A stretch of 64,000 nucleotides of DNA from Apostichopus japonicus (GCF_037975245.1 NC_092582.1:8746501-8810500); one strand, 5' to 3'; numbered from the stretch's first letter, positions 48,064-62,020 are shown. Notes: generated by a model not told the origin, from the letters alone. Program-made: numbers and translations.

Positions 48064-50507
48064 ATCGGAGGGGATGAACAGCATAAATTGAATACCACTG
48101 TGGGATAGGTGCATTGGAGGGGTAAAACAGCAAAAATTGAAGACCATACTGTATAGTGTTAAAGGTGCATTGTATGGGTCGTATACAGCATAAATTAAAC
48201 GCCATAGTGCTATAGATGCTCTGGAGGGGTAGTACAGCATGAATTGAAAACCATGGTGCTATAAGTGCCTTGGAGTGGAAGTACAGCATAAATTTGAAGA
48301 CCATAGTGTTATAGGTGTCTAGGAGGGGTAGTCCGGCATGGTTTGAAGATCATGGTGCTATAGGTGCCTTGTGGGGAAGGGGTGTAGTCCGCCATAAATT
48401 GACTTTAGGTCTAATGTATCAAGGCCAGAACACTGCTTTAATAGATATGCCCATGAAGATCTGAATTCATGTGTGTTATGTATAGCTGTACAATCCCTGA
48501 CCTCGGTCATTCCGCTATTATCAATATCAACAACAAACAACTGAGGAAAAATGTTTACTTCATTTTATAAAGCCAAGAGAGAGAAAAAAACATACCATCA
48601 AACTGCTTATGTACTACAAAAAGCCTGTGTAGGTAAAATATGAATAGAGAGAGGGCCTGCCGATTCGATTTTAGCAGAATGTGTTTGAACCGCGAACTGA
48701 AACAAAGTTTGTGTAGGGAAATAAACATGTGAACGCTGTACTCCATGAAGCTTCTACAGGAGAGGTAAAGTTTCTAGAATCCGGTTACGTATTTTAAACA
48801 ACCGAAAAGTAGAGATGGAATAAGGCACATTATATTTAATAGATGGAAGCTGGAAAGGCACAAAGCTAAACCACTGACTGAGGGGGAGACGAACTTTGGC
48901 TTCAACATGAGGTTTTATCACTGCTCAAACCCATGGACTACAATATGCTTACGTATAACGATGAGACATGTATCCTAACTATTGTTCGATTAACAAGTGA
49001 CGTCATATTATTTATAGTGAGACTATACTTTTCACTTGCGTCTATCAAGATTGCATAATGATATGAACGTATAATAAACTCATTAAGAGTGTCAATATTA
49101 AGTCTACAGAATATGATAAACCGATTATACAAAAAAGATCAAAGTTTATCTTTCTGTTAGTAAGTAAACAGTAAGAAGAAATGCATTGTATAGTGTTCCT
49201 ACACGGAACCTTACATATACTACAGTTAAATTAGTGAATATTTGAATAAGTGAAGTGAGTTGAAATGGTAATAGAGGGTTATTATTAGGTACCGGTATAT
49301 CATTCTGTCATTGGTTGTTTATACCCTATATGGGCCTATCCTGCAGGGCATAATTGAATTAACATGACGGGGGTATTAGGGGTAACAAATTATATATAAC
49401 ATGTGGAAATGAAATGCACCGATGACTTTCTATAGAAGTGAAGGTCACGTGTAGCAGTTATGGTCTGAAATAGCTTGTTGAATAATATCACAAAGTTTCT
49501 CAAATAACCGACACATAACTTGATACAAATCATGGTAAATAGTATGGAAGCTTTAGGAATTTGTCGAGCCTAATATCCACCAGTCTATAGACTGACATTA
49601 ACAATTAGATATGTCTTTGTGATCTTACAAACTTGATCATTAAAGGGGCATTCCTTACACACACAAAAAAAATTGAATGTCTTGAAAAATTAGCAATTAT
49701 AAATGATAGACGACCTGTCCATTTTCTCGATTGTGGTCATATCAAACCATCACACATCAAACATGATTTGGATAAAAAGTTAAACTTTGTAATTGCGTGT
49801 TGCTCGACAGATTAAGCTTGCTTCCCTTCTCCTTTCCATGTAAACCCGAAAGAGCGAAAACTTGATCCAGCGTGTAATATTTATTTACAATTGGTGACGT
49901 CATGCAGTCAGAGAAGACTACATGAAGTATCCAGCTTGTAATCGGTCGTGAAGTTGTTATGACAACACTAAACCGATTGGTCCATCGCGATATAGTTTAT
50001 ATTTTCAGTGCCTACTATTGGAAATTACTTGTAGTTAGAGCAGACTTTATCTTAGTTGCCAAAACATAAAGAAATGGTAGAACAATCGGTTCAGCCGGTA
50101 TGTCGGTTCTGCCAACTGCGCGATTTCCCGATTTCGTCGATGGAATAAGGAGTTCAAGCTCAGAATTCGGGCATAAAACATTGTTAATATGTGTTAACTA
50201 TGGTAAAAATGCTGTCAGGGTTATCAATGCCTGTGGTTTCGACACCTTACATTTTACTAGAGAAATTGACCGGCGAAACATTTACACTATATAATTTTCT
50301 GTTATGAGACCGAAAATGGCCGCTTACGTGTGAACTACTGTTCCTTTGCATATGATTTTCATCACCCCAGAGAATAACGTTGATTCCATGGGTGCAGATT
50401 TGCTTCTCAAGGAGAAGGGGGGGGGGGGTTTCATTGTAACCAGTGGCGTAGGAAGCTATCAAAAGAAGAGGAGGGGTGGGGAGCTGGAGATGATCGATTA
50501 TGTAATT

Positions 50508-51772
50508 GTATACAGTGGCGTATCCAGGATTTTCTAACCCGGGGTGCTCGAATTACTATCTAAGCGGAGCGCCACCATCGGTTGGCGCGCAGCGTACAAG
50601 AACATTTCTGGTTTTGATACCCCCAGATCACCGGAAATGACACTTCTCGGGCTTGAAAATGACCAATCAGATGTACACGTTTGCTTGAGAACCAAGTATT
50701 TCCCAATAGTTTTTTCCCCATCCATAACCTTTTTGAAGATTGTCACCAGTCATACATCATGTTCGACCTCATAGTATCTCCTGTGGATCATTGCTTTTTG
50801 TAGGTGATTCTACGTCGCGTCCCACAGTACCAGACAGCCCCACTTTTGAAAGTTTTAAGCCCAGTTTTTTGTTCAGAATTTCAAAATTCACATTTCTCGT
50901 GATTTAACTCACTTCAAAGCATACCCATTATGTTGCAAAAAATTTCGTCTATGGACAACCAATATAGAAAAACCTGCTGATATCTGCTGTTTGCTTTACA
51001 AATTCGAACAGGCGCGTAGCGAATAATTTGCCAAGGGAGGGGCGAAGCCTGTAGGCAAACTATCTGAGCGTAGCGCAACCACGGGTTGGCGCGAAGCGTA
51101 CAAGAAAATTTTGGCCGAAAATGCCTCCCAGGTCGCTGGAAATGACACTTCCCATGCCTTGAAAGTTGCATCTAAGCATTTTCTATTTCGAATTTACTAG
51201 CGATATCATAAAAACAATATGCTCGGGGGGGGGGGGCGGCCGTCGCCCCATTTCCGAAATGCGTCATGTTCCCCGACGACTCGGTCGAGTTCGAGACCAG
51301 CCACATTTGGTTTCATAGCACAATTGTTTAAGGCGTCCATACACACACACGCGTTATGATAGACCATATATAGTATATATATATATAGATACATTAGTGA
51401 GAGAGGAAAAATGGAAACGTCAAAAATGGAGTTGTCGGTGTAAGGGGTAGGGTGAGGCGCACGCCCCTTCCGAAATCCTCGATCATTCACTGGCTACCCT
51501 GTGTATATAATAGGGTTCAGCGCTGTAATGATGTCACTGTTCCTCTTTCTCTTCCCAGTGTCTTGGCGTTTATCTTCTACTCCTTCCATTTCTCCTTTTT
51601 CTCTCCTTCTTCTTCTTCTTTTTCTTTTCCTCTTTCCTCTCCTCCTCTTTTTCCCCCTCTCTTTTCCCTTTTTCCCCTCTTTTTTTCCTTTTTTCTCTTT
51701 TTTTTTCTCTCCTCAATTTCTTACCCGGGGGGCGCGCGCCCTCAACGCCCCCCTGGATACGCGCCTGGTATA
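50508..51772. mobile_element. Non-autonomous DNA element, 1255 bp, 5-bp TSD; absent from copy A
   Basis: The element 50513-51767 has the termini CAGTGGCGTATCCAGG and CCTGGATACGCGCCTG. GTATA flanks it on both sides (50508-50512 and 51768-51772). Copy A reads straight through at 8951-8956 (TGTATCAAAC). It belongs with 32667-35035, which also has a 5-bp duplication. It contains two shared hairpin cores (about 50556-50606 and 51057-51113), a poly-G run and a C/T-rich tract. Confidence 0.92.
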
Positions 51773-52317
51773 TCAAACGTGGACTTTTTTTCAAAAACAT
51801 TCTACATTGAAAAATTGTATCTCGCGATTCATACTCCACCGTACAAAACTTCGTATGATTTTTAATACTCCATAAAAATGCCTAATGCAATTACCGTCAT
51901 AGGCGTAGGAGCCAAATTTGATTAGGGGGGGGGGGGGGCTGTAACGACTTTCTCGAAAATATAACCACACTTTTTAGGCATGCATCGGTTTTTACATCGC
52001 ATGCTAATAACATACAATCATTTTCTCCCGAAATCACGCAATTAGATGGCTGCTATCCAGCCTGGCAAGTACCATCTCCAGCGATCTGTCAGGTATTGAA
52101 ATCTGAAATTTTCTTGATACGCTGCGGGACAACCGATGGTGGCCCTCCGCTTAGATAGAACTTACGGCCGGAATACTCGAATCGATTACTTCCCCCCCCC
52201 CCCCCACCTTTCAAATCGGATTGACGCCCCTGCTTTGCATAAAACAGTTGAATGAGCTTTTATCTCTCCTTACGTTTCTTACATGTACCGATGATACGAC
52301 GGTGACACGCGACATGA

Positions 52318-52682
52318 CAGTGGCGTAGGAAGGTACCTTTGAGTGTGGGGGGGGGGCGGCTGAAGACTGATGGCCGGCCTGGGGAGGGGCCTTATGGGAG
52401 GAGGTGTCCCCCTCCCCTTTTGGATTTTTTTTTGCATTTCCAGGTGGCCTCAGATGCAATCTGGTGCAATATAGCACACTTCAACGCCCACTCCATTTTG
52501 TAAATAATTTTGCATTTTCACCTGGCCTTAGATGCAATTTGGTGCTCCAAATGAGGTTTTTTTTCATGGAAATGAAAAAGGGGTTTTCTGACTTGCGAAG
52601 CGGGGGGGGCGGAATGATACTTCAGCCCCCCATATTTTTCACTGGGGGCTGGGCCCCCAGCCCCCCGGTTCCTACGCCCTTG
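52318..52682. mobile_element. hAT-like MITE, 365 bp (copy B orthologue of 10196-10553)
   Basis: The termini CAGTGGCGTAGGAAGG and GGTTCCTACGCCCTTG are flanked by CGACATGA and CGACATCA (7 of 8). It sits in the same genomic position as its copy A counterpart. G/C homopolymers differ in length between the two, as expected for unstable runs. Confidence 0.88.
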
Positions 52683-52753
52683 CGACATCAAATTATCCAA
52701 TGAGATAACAATAGTTAGTTTGATACATAAAGTTCTTATGGCACAACACGTCT

Positions 52754-52995
52754 GATGCATATTCATAGTTTTACTTGTAACACTTCAGCAATGTCGTGCG
52801 ACTAAGTAATATTGGCGCCAAAGAGATTCAGACAACGTGGGAACACCTGTACAGGTGTGAATCTGTTATACAGTAGTAATGAACTGCATACCAGCACTCC
52901 AGCAGTCGATCATTATTCAGTATTACATTGGTCGTTGATGAAGTTGATGTTCTTTGTCGGAGTTTGTCGTCGTTTCATTTACTTGTTTGTAAAAT
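52754..52995. promoter_or_regulatory. 242-bp block identical between copies A and B (copy B)
   Basis: Identical to 10631-10872. It contains the E2F-like palindrome TTGGCGCCAA (52812-52821) and the 16-bp palindrome ACACCTGTACAGGTGT (52843-52858) with a T-box half-site. It lies inside the gene B intron about 2.6 kb before the LRR exon. A donor-like CTTG/GTAAGA lies about 50 bp after it in both copies, so a non-coding first exon is an alternative reading. Confidence 0.4.
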
Positions 52996-55575
52996 TTTGG
53001 ATTTAAATATCGGATAAAAAATATTTAGCTAAGAGCATCGTTTGCTTGGTAAGATATTTTGAAGGTAAAGGTACATGTAGCTGTATGCTTGGTAGTTTAA
53101 CTTAAATCTAGGTCTAAAACTATTGAATGACAGGCTAGGCCAAGGAAAATTACAATTGAGATGTAGCCTAGTCTAAGGAAGATTTTCCTCAATGTCAGAT
53201 TATATCTTAGTGAATTAGAACTCTTTACATAAGAATAAAAACAGTTAATGTTAAGGACCAACTTGTCACAAATGACCTTTCCTCATAAATAAACTTGAAT
53301 TTGCCAAACAACGTAACTTGGTCGGTATTGATTTACAAAAGCACACACAAAATGAAATACGATGCAAAGAAGTTGAAAAGAAAACTTTAAAAGATGTATT
53401 TTTGATATAAGCGAAAAATTAATGTAGGCATTTTTAATTAAAATGAAAACATTAACGAGTTTGCTATAGTACTACTTATGATTATTGATATTATAAACAG
53501 CACAATCGGTGTAGTCTAACCCAGCTGTTCACAAGTCGTGTGATATTCGTCTTAAAATAACATTGTTCAAACTTTCACGAAGCTACTCAGGTCTATGTAA
53601 TGGCATAATACTATGTTCTAGGAAGTCAGTTGATCAGATAATTATGAAGATACTTTAAGAAGAGAGGTTTCCTCCCCTTTTTCCAACTAATAATCAGTGG
53701 AAAATATTTCGTTAATTGCAACTTTAGAATTAGAGGCAAATTTAAAACAGCCATAAGGACTTAAACTATCCAATATCATCTGTCATAACGCATCCAAAAT
53801 AGTAAGACTTCAATTTAATAAAAAAAAAACTTCATAGGCAGTTTTACTATGTACCATACACACGTTTTGTCAGGAAGCACGAAGCATTGAATTTCATTAG
53901 AAAAGATAAATAGCGCTACAATTTAGTCAAGTTAGCAAAGAACGCTGAGAAGCATGTTTTGCAGAAACATTTCATTTGAAAATGCGCTATCACTTTTCAT
54001 TAAATTTTATTAAATTGATCCCTAGTTTGAAAAGTGCGCCAACTTCTATTTTAATTGTTCTGGCTAATGAAGTACCGTGCGTATATCTTTTTTCGATTCA
54101 TCAAATTTAGTACGATGTCAGCTTCAAGAATACCAAATAAAAGTTAAATTTAACGAAAATCTTTTCACGAGCAAAACAGAGAGCATTATTTCCGCTAAAA
54201 TGAGGGCATATATAGGCCTCCGTTTATCTCAGTGAAACCAACACTTCAGCTATGTTAATGGAATGTATCTTTGGGAGGCTAAACTATTCAACAGGATTAA
54301 AAAGGGTATCAAGGTAGACAACATGCTCAACCTGTTTATGAAATATTGAAAACAGCTTCTTTAAAGCTGGTGACAACAGTTGAAACGCTTGAATGAAGTA
54401 AATATTGTTAATTATATCTCCAACCTTCCTGAATGTCAAGAGATTACTAGACATATATTAAAGAAAGGTGAAAAATGACTAAAGTCACTCCATATGCTTA
54501 AAATAGGATTGGTCACTACAAAGTTCATTATTAACTTTGTCTTTGTGTAACAAAGCAAAATAGTATTTTTCAAATTCTCTTTAAAGATCATCACTTCAAA
54601 TGTATCTTTCTTTTGAATAAAAAATAAAGCAAACGGAAACAAGATGGAGATCATATTATCTGTATAAAGCAATTCTCTTTGTCTTTTATTAGAGGTAAAG
54701 TTATTTCAAATCGACAATGTTGAAACTAAATTCAATTCATCAAATAGAATATTAATAATACTCAAGCTTATTCAATAGTAAATGTTAGGTTTTTAATTTC
54801 TGAAAGATTTAACCAAAATAATATTCTTCAAACTCTTGAAACAAAATAAGTTTCATTTGTAACGTTTTCTTAATTTGGTACTCATTCCGCTCATAAAAGT
54901 CTATCAAATTGGTTAATTAATTATTTCCTGCTAATGGAAAACTAAATTGACTATATGTCACACCATTCTATTAATCATTGGAATAATTCCTTCTGAAAAT
55001 TATGGATTAAGCAGTCAGTCTTGCTTTTAAATATAAATAGACTTAAATTTCTAAATGACTCTTCTTAAATTATCTTCCTATGATAATCTATAAATAATGA
55101 TGTAGGTTTATTTATCAACTTTATTATCTCTCTCTCCCAACATAAACTAAAAACTAAAATCAAATAAATAAAAATATCCTTACAATTCAATGTACGACCA
55201 AAAAAAGGGTCTGCATTAGTTATTAAAGGCTACATATTTTCATTTTTTACCCATAAGATAGACGTAATAATTCTCTGTTTTAAAACTCCTATTCCATTTT
55301 TCTTTACTAAATTAATACATTTATTCCTGTTAATATTTCATAACCTCTTTCAAAATCAACTACTTTAATCTCCTTCCGTTAAATTTTATTCCTACATACA
55401 ACATTACATTAACACAACCTTAACGTCCGTATAATTCATCGCTTATACTTTCTTCCATTTTCTTTCTTTCTTTTTTATCATTATAAACATCCTAATAATT
55501 ATTCTACTCGTAATCAAATCCAATCTATTTATCTCTATCTACTCTATTATCAGTAACTCTATTCTTTCATTCTAG

Positions 55576-55784
55576 ATTCCTATCTCCTGTGTGTGGCTAC
55601 GGTACTGCTCTCCTAGAGTTGATGAGTCTGGTCTGAACCTTATCCTTCAGTCTGATCTCTCTCTCTCTATCCTGAGGTCTCTCCAGCAGCTGGTGATCGA
55701 AGACTACAACATGAGATTAACTAATGAAGAGTTTGCGGCCATCTTGTCTTACTCCTCACAGTGTACAAGCTTGAAGGAGCTGTG
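55576..55784 (+). CDS. NLR gene B: leucine-rich-repeat exon
   Basis: A 209-nt exon between TTCATTCTAG and GTAAGT, phase 0 at the start, ending after two bases of a split Trp codon. It directly follows the NACHT exon in phase. It reads IPISCVWLRYCSPRVDESG, then LQQLVIEDYNMRLTNEEFA and SQCTSLKELW. Compared with copy A it has 20 base substitutions, of which I count only one as synonymous, plus one extra codon. The changes fall in the LxxLxI strands thought to form the ligand-facing concave surface. Confidence 0.9.
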
Positions 55785-58700
55785 GTAAGTATTCCGGTGT
55801 AGATGTTATAATCATCACAACAGTTAAACAGGGAATTAAATTAATTAATAAAAGTTATCATCATTAAACTAACAATATAGAAAGTAAAATCTGCTGTATT
55901 TTAATATCAAGGATTGGATTGAATTAGTTTAAGTGGATTTATTTGAATAAATTGGGCCATCGTCAAAGGAAATTAATAGGATGTTGCGATAAATGAAACA
56001 AGATAAAAAATGGATTAATTGAGGGATCATTAAAATCGGTGTTGGCCGGGAGTGAGTTTAGGGGATTATGGCGGTGTTCTTGTCGTAATTTATCTTATTT
56101 TTTTTAATGAAGGGGTGAGTCATAAAGTGACAAAATTGTTAATTTGGATAAAAAAGAGGAGAGAAAACAAAACGCAATCGGATTTGAGTTAATTCTAATG
56201 AAAGTTGTGACCATTTTAACTGTTTTATTTTAAGTTTTGGGAATAATAACTTAAAACTCCCAATTCAAAACTAAAAAGAGTGAACAAATGTGAAGAATAT
56301 ATATTTAGAAAAGATTTTTAGACCAAAATAAAAATGGAAATATTGATTCAAAATGAATTCAATAAAAATGTAAGTTTATATTAAACTTTCTCACTGACAA
56401 CTCAAGAAAAAGTTAAGTGTTTACTAATTAAAAATAATGATTTACAATCAAAAATAAATGAATAGTAGAAATATTAAAAATAAATAAAAAATAGAAGACA
56501 CAAATATAAATATTGATATTAGAAAGTCTTTGTGGAATTAATGTATCAATGGTTTAAGAAGAAAACTCAACAAAATGTTTAAATTATTTTCAAGAAACAA
56601 TCTGTAATCAATAAGTCAATATGAAAGTAATTTTAAAGTCATAGAAAAGTATTAACAAGAAAAAAATCCATTAATCAATATACGGATAATTGTAAATATA
56701 GTTGTTACAAAAAATTATTGGGAAAAATGTAAATATTGATTAAAAAGACTACTGATAAAGAAGTTTAATATACAGAATTTTTAATAAAAATATTATTTTA
56801 AACTCTAAACTTTCACAATGAAATAAATAAATAATCATATCACTGCGTTACAAGTAGAACTTTTCATTAAAAACCCAGATTCGAATAACAACATTGGACA
56901 GTTTCCTAAGTAAGATTCGTACAGTATTTTTATATAAAACCACGTATACAACGACGAAATAAGACTTGATTATTGCTTAAGTAATATTTAGTATGTATCA
57001 CAACATGCAAAGTCTTTTGCAGTAATTTACACTTTCTTGAAATCGTGAGGCATGTAAATTTCCGCCCGCGTAGACTATACACAAACGTCAAATCCCCTCT
57101 CCCCCCTCCACACCCCCTCCTTCCACCTATCGCAGCGCGTGACCCTTTTGCACCCCTCATTCCACATTTGTTTCTTAAACCAACTCTTACCGTATCTGAT
57201 CATCTTTCTGTTACTCTCGCTGGTTTAGAATCACCACCAGCTCTAATATTAAATACTATTGTATACATTGTAGTTATATACAAATAGACACTCGTGCATC
57301 GCTACCACTTGAATATATTTATTTTCTCATTCTAACAAACCTTATCAAATTTTAGGTGTTTAAGCACAGCGTAATGTATTACTCATTGCCTTTTAGCCAA
57401 TCATAATCTCCACACCCTACCCCGCCCACAGCCCTTTCACCTTCCATCCCCGCACCCCATTGACATCACCTCGTCCACTCCGCTCTAGTAATGATATGAA
57501 CGATAATTATACTTTTGAAATTGCTACACTTGTGTTTATTATGCTATGTTGGTCAGCTATACGTTTGGTGCATATCGTTCCACTGTAAATACCGAAGCAC
57601 GAGACACACTAACCCAACGACATTTATAGCATGCCCTACAAAACCATTCATTTTATGACTTAAATATTAATATGTTCTTTCTCAATGTAATAACGATATC
57701 CCAAGTTTACTTCTAACCGAGAACGTCTTTAACATGAAACTTTTCTTCTCCCAGTTCCCACATTTAGTTCATTACCATTTAGCATAAAAGACCAGAAAAG
57801 ATCAAATGTTTTTGCGTTAGATAGATTCTCCAAAAATTCTCATTGTACAATTATAATTATTCAAGTCGTTTCATATTTTACACAAAACATGACCATCACA
57901 GAATATTCATAAAACAATTCAGTTCTTGGAGAAGGATCTAATGGAACAATTAAAAATCCCCGTAAATTCCGTAACGTTACTATCCTACACAGTAAAAAAT
58001 ACACCATCCACGTGTTCGTGTATAACAACGTAAGTCAAATCTGCTGTTCTTTAGCAGTGCAAATATATTAGCGACCTTATACATGTAGCTTTGTGTCAAG
58101 CACAATACATTCAAAGAGAAACCATTGATTCAATAAAGAAATTCTCAGACAAAATAAGAGAAGTTAACATTAAGGGTGAAACACCTGGAGCTACTGTAAC
58201 AACCTATTTAGCATAATAATAGATATGACACGAGCCAGTGTAGTGTTGATTGATGTCAGTACCGATGAATGTCACGTGTCTAGTACGACTGGATGGTTGT
58301 CATGGCATAAACAGGTGTAAAGGTGATACACTAAAAGAATCAAGCGGTAAGACTATAACAATTAGTTTTCTACTAATTCTTCTACTAAAGCGCTCTGATA
58401 TAATGTACTCCATTAATTTGGAAAGGATGCGACCATTTTGATATAATGTTCTCTAATGTATATTTGTATGGTTTTTGTGTCTCAATTATGTTTATTGCAC
58501 AATGTAACCAAAAAACCAACATTTTCAGTCATGGACCTCGGTTGAATAATAATCCCCATTAAGTGATGATATAATTTATAATATGTTAAGTATTTGACAT
58601 CAGGCGCGGAACTAGTGGCTGTGTGAGTGTACCTCAACATTGTTCAACCCCACAAACAGTGTATTTATTAGCATAACCATGCGTGTGTAAAGTGACCTTA

Positions 58701-59971
58701 TTATAGGTCGAATTTAAAGACCTAACTATGCCTCGGTCAGAATGCACTATTTCACGGCTAAACTTGTATTTACTGAAGGAGGACCCTACCACCCCCCCCC
58801 CCCCCCTGCATGGAAATCGGCTTCAATGAACCAAGTGCAATAACCACTCCAAACTATGGAGACACTCTTATATCGACCTTGCAAAATTGTGAGAGGGGTC
58901 GTGGATTGCAAAGTCGGCAATTGCATAACGCAAAGTCGGTAGTTACTATTACGGTTAGATTCGCCCAACACGGTAACATACAGAAATGCTGTACTCGAAG
59001 ACTTCTTTATTTGATCAGCGACGGCTAGACCGTCATTTCTCAGAAAGGTTGCTTAAATAATCACAGGGTCTGCACTGCTTGTCCATGTTTGAAAGAAACA
59101 TTCGACAGGTGGAATGAAGTTATCAACGGAACATTAAAATTGAAAATTGGTACTATTAAATTAGTAACTGTTGAAAATATTATGTAGTTTATGCCTTTAA
59201 ATGTTAAATTGTTGTGTTTAATACAGAAATTGTTAACCCCCTGTACAACAGTCCATGCACCTGGGTTAGGTTAGTACCATATGTTAATATGGGTAACGTT
59301 TAAGGTTAGTGCCATCATGTTTAAAGGGGTAACGTAAGTTGCCTATAAATAAAAACAAAAGTTAAAATATATCTATAACGAAAATAGCTCCATGCACGGT
59401 AGAAGACGTATAAAGGAACACACGTATTCTGAAATAAAGTTCCCATTCGACTTCTCAAACGTGTATATTTCATTACGAGTAGAACCCCGTGAAAAATATT
59501 ACGCGGGTACAGGTACAGAGCCGTATAGAGACAGAGTTTGGCCAACTGTAACGATTTCTGATTGGTCGAGATATTTCAGCGCTCACTGGCCATCACTATA
59601 TACGGCTCAGTACAGGTAGGACCGATACCGCCGCCATTACCTTTCGGGATACATTTCATACTGTAATTTTGATTAATTGAGCCCTCAGCTTCGATTGTAG
59701 GAATTGTATATTTTGTCACATGGTTTTGCGGCTTCTTATGTTCCTCGCGTATGACAATAACAGTGAAATTCGCATGCTCCAATTACATTAACACACGTTC
59801 AGTTTGAACGTATTCGCACCACAACACAGTTGACTTAGTATTTTTATTGATCGCCCTCCATTTCCCCCTCTGTTTCAATACGCTATTTTGTGTAGCTACT
59901 ACGGTGTCGTTCGAAGAATGATTAACTGCTATGCAGTGCGGTATTAAGTGGTATTTTTCCGTAAAACTCGG

Positions 59972-62020
59972 GTTCAACCGATTATATGATAATCGGTATT
60001 ACCGATTACCGGTTAGTTCCTGTGACAAATGCCGATTACCGATTATTTCCTCATTTTCGTGGAACTGCCTTAAGTATGAATTAGTGTTATGCATGATTAC
60101 CAACTTCTAGGGCAATAACAATCAAGATGTAAATGAACGACTTAACGTTTTACAGTAAAGATTAATGGAGCAGGTAACGACCACTGTAATTCATGTATGG
60201 GGTGTTGCACGTTTATAACGAGGAGTTGCAATACTGCAATCCCGCCACAACACATCTAAGCTACTCGCTCGCCCCAAACCGCTTTGAAAAAGTTAACTTT
60301 CCGTTGCTTGCAAGTGAAGTTTTTTTCCTGTCGCTACAAAATGCAGACAGTAATAAAACGTGATACCTTGTTATCTTGTATCTAGACTTGAGACGTCCGT
60401 CACTGCTATGTACACTGTGTTGTGGGTATTGGCCATAGCTGTTTGTATTGACTGTACACTAGTATCAAATTACCGACGGTAGCAAGCTGTGTGTGTATTT
60501 TCTGGGATCGATGGTGGTGTATAACACTTCTGTTACACCCTATTCCAAACTAGGTCAGACTACCGGCATGAGACTTTTCTTTATGCGCGAGTCTTCACAC
60601 CCTTTAATGAAAGTGCTGTACAGACTACAGAAGGGGGGAAATAGTAGCCATTGGCTACTACGAAATGAAAAAAAGAAGAAGTTAGGGACAGCTTTTACAA
60701 CTGGTATTATAACCATTATCAGTGTTGCATCTCCAACGTAAATAAAGTGAAAAGTATATCGCACGGAATAAAATTTTCGTTATTTCGTTAGCTAAATATA
60801 TAATCCGATATGAAATATAATGTGTACAAGTAAGTTGGCCTGACGTTTCGATCCTAGCAGGATCGAAACGTCCGGCCAACTTACTTTAACACATATTCTA
60901 ATGCAGGCCCTTTAGTGGATAAGAAGTTTGCTAAAAGTTTTCTTTTGTTATGAAAAATAAAACAATCCCGAACGTTTGCTTCAAGTTTTCAATGATTGCC
61001 ATCTGCGAGGTTAAACTTCCGATCAAACGTTGTTTCAAACGATAATACACAATAAGTCATTGGCGCTTCTCCATTGACTTAACTACATGTGGGAGAAGTC
61101 ACACGCTAAAGTCCCATTGACTTTGTCGCGCGTGTCGCTGGAAATCAGACATGCTTTTAGTCGGTTGCGGTAAGGTGTTTAGTTACTGAAAGGGCGTCAT
61201 TTTAGCACGTATGGTACATGCGGGTAGGGAAAAAAAGTAGCTTCAGGTTGTTCGCAAAAATTTGCGTAAGAATGTTTGCCTAATCACAAAATACTGTGAT
61301 GAAGTAGAACTACTGAGGACTGTCGCCATAAATGTTTAGGGATTTTTAGGAGTATTTGGGGCCTTGATTTTCATCAGTTTATGCAATTTGTAAAATCTTG
61401 GGCGCATTTTCAAACTGAAAAGTTGTGAAGCCCAACCGTTCTCTAGCCAGACTAGCCTAATGAACGTAGAACTCACAATGAACAAAGCCTAATATTATTG
61501 TTTTCACTTTCCAGTTTTCACCTACGGTGAAACGGCCATAGTGGTTCAAAAGTATATTGATTTGGTTTTCATATTTAGTCGAGACAATAAATCTTTCTTA
61601 TCAATTGTTAAACATGATAACAGGAGGTTTTGTAAGATGCAAGAAGCGAAGTGAAAGAAATAATTACGTCGTCACCCTAAGCTTATCGCGGGTATACTGT
61701 ATGATGTTAACTGCCAAAATTGGATAGTATATCGAACAACATTAGTATAACTCGCGTGAGGGACTTGCGATACCGTTACACGGTAGGTTAGCGCACTTTT
61801 CCCGGCTATGAAAAGCAATGAATCGAATGATCTACATTTTTCTCCCGTTGTGGTTGTGGTGAATCAAAAGCGCGGAAAAAATAAAATCCTTTATGTGAAA
61901 CGTATAATAATCGGTTATAAATAATCAGTAGCGAAATGGATTTAGCCGATGCCGATTATTTACCGATTGTCTGATAATCGGCCCGATGCCGATTATCTAA
62001 CCGATTATCGGTCGAACACT
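59972..62020. mobile_element. Decayed DNA-transposon remnant with GATAATCGG-rich inverted ends (copy B)
   Basis: Orthologue of 17921-19659, with clusters of CCGATTA/TAATCGG at both ends and GGTCGAACACT at the right edge. It contains the hairpin at 60831-60883 and an extra block of about 360 bp. No transposase frame was seen. Confidence 0.55.
60831..60883. repeat. 25-bp hairpin with 3-base loop
   Basis: The left arm 60831-60855 (TAAGTTGGCCTGACGTTTCG, then ATCCT) pairs with 60859-60883 at 24 of 25 positions around an AGC loop. The near-palindrome would fold as a stable cruciform or RNA hairpin. The copy A version is more eroded. Confidence 0.88.

Larger units (their letters stand above)
47024..48400. 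repeat. 49-bp minisatellite, copy B, interrupted
   Basis: Units of the same GTACAGCATAAATTGAAGACCATAGTG type occur at 47024-47115 and 48064-48400. About 950 bp of inserted DNA (a TTAA element plus a LINE/SINE-like tail) separates the halves. Units are fewer and more diverged than in copy A. Confidence 0.85.
45818..55575 (+). other. Intron of NLR gene B (9.8 kb)
   Basis: It runs from GTAAGT to TTCATTCTAG. It holds the left half of duplication copy B, the interrupted 49-bp minisatellite, a TTAA element, a 1.26-kb element, a MITE and the conserved 242-bp block. Stretches not listed separately (46060-47020, 48400-50500, 52996-55575) show no gene and align with copy A. Confidence 0.75.
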
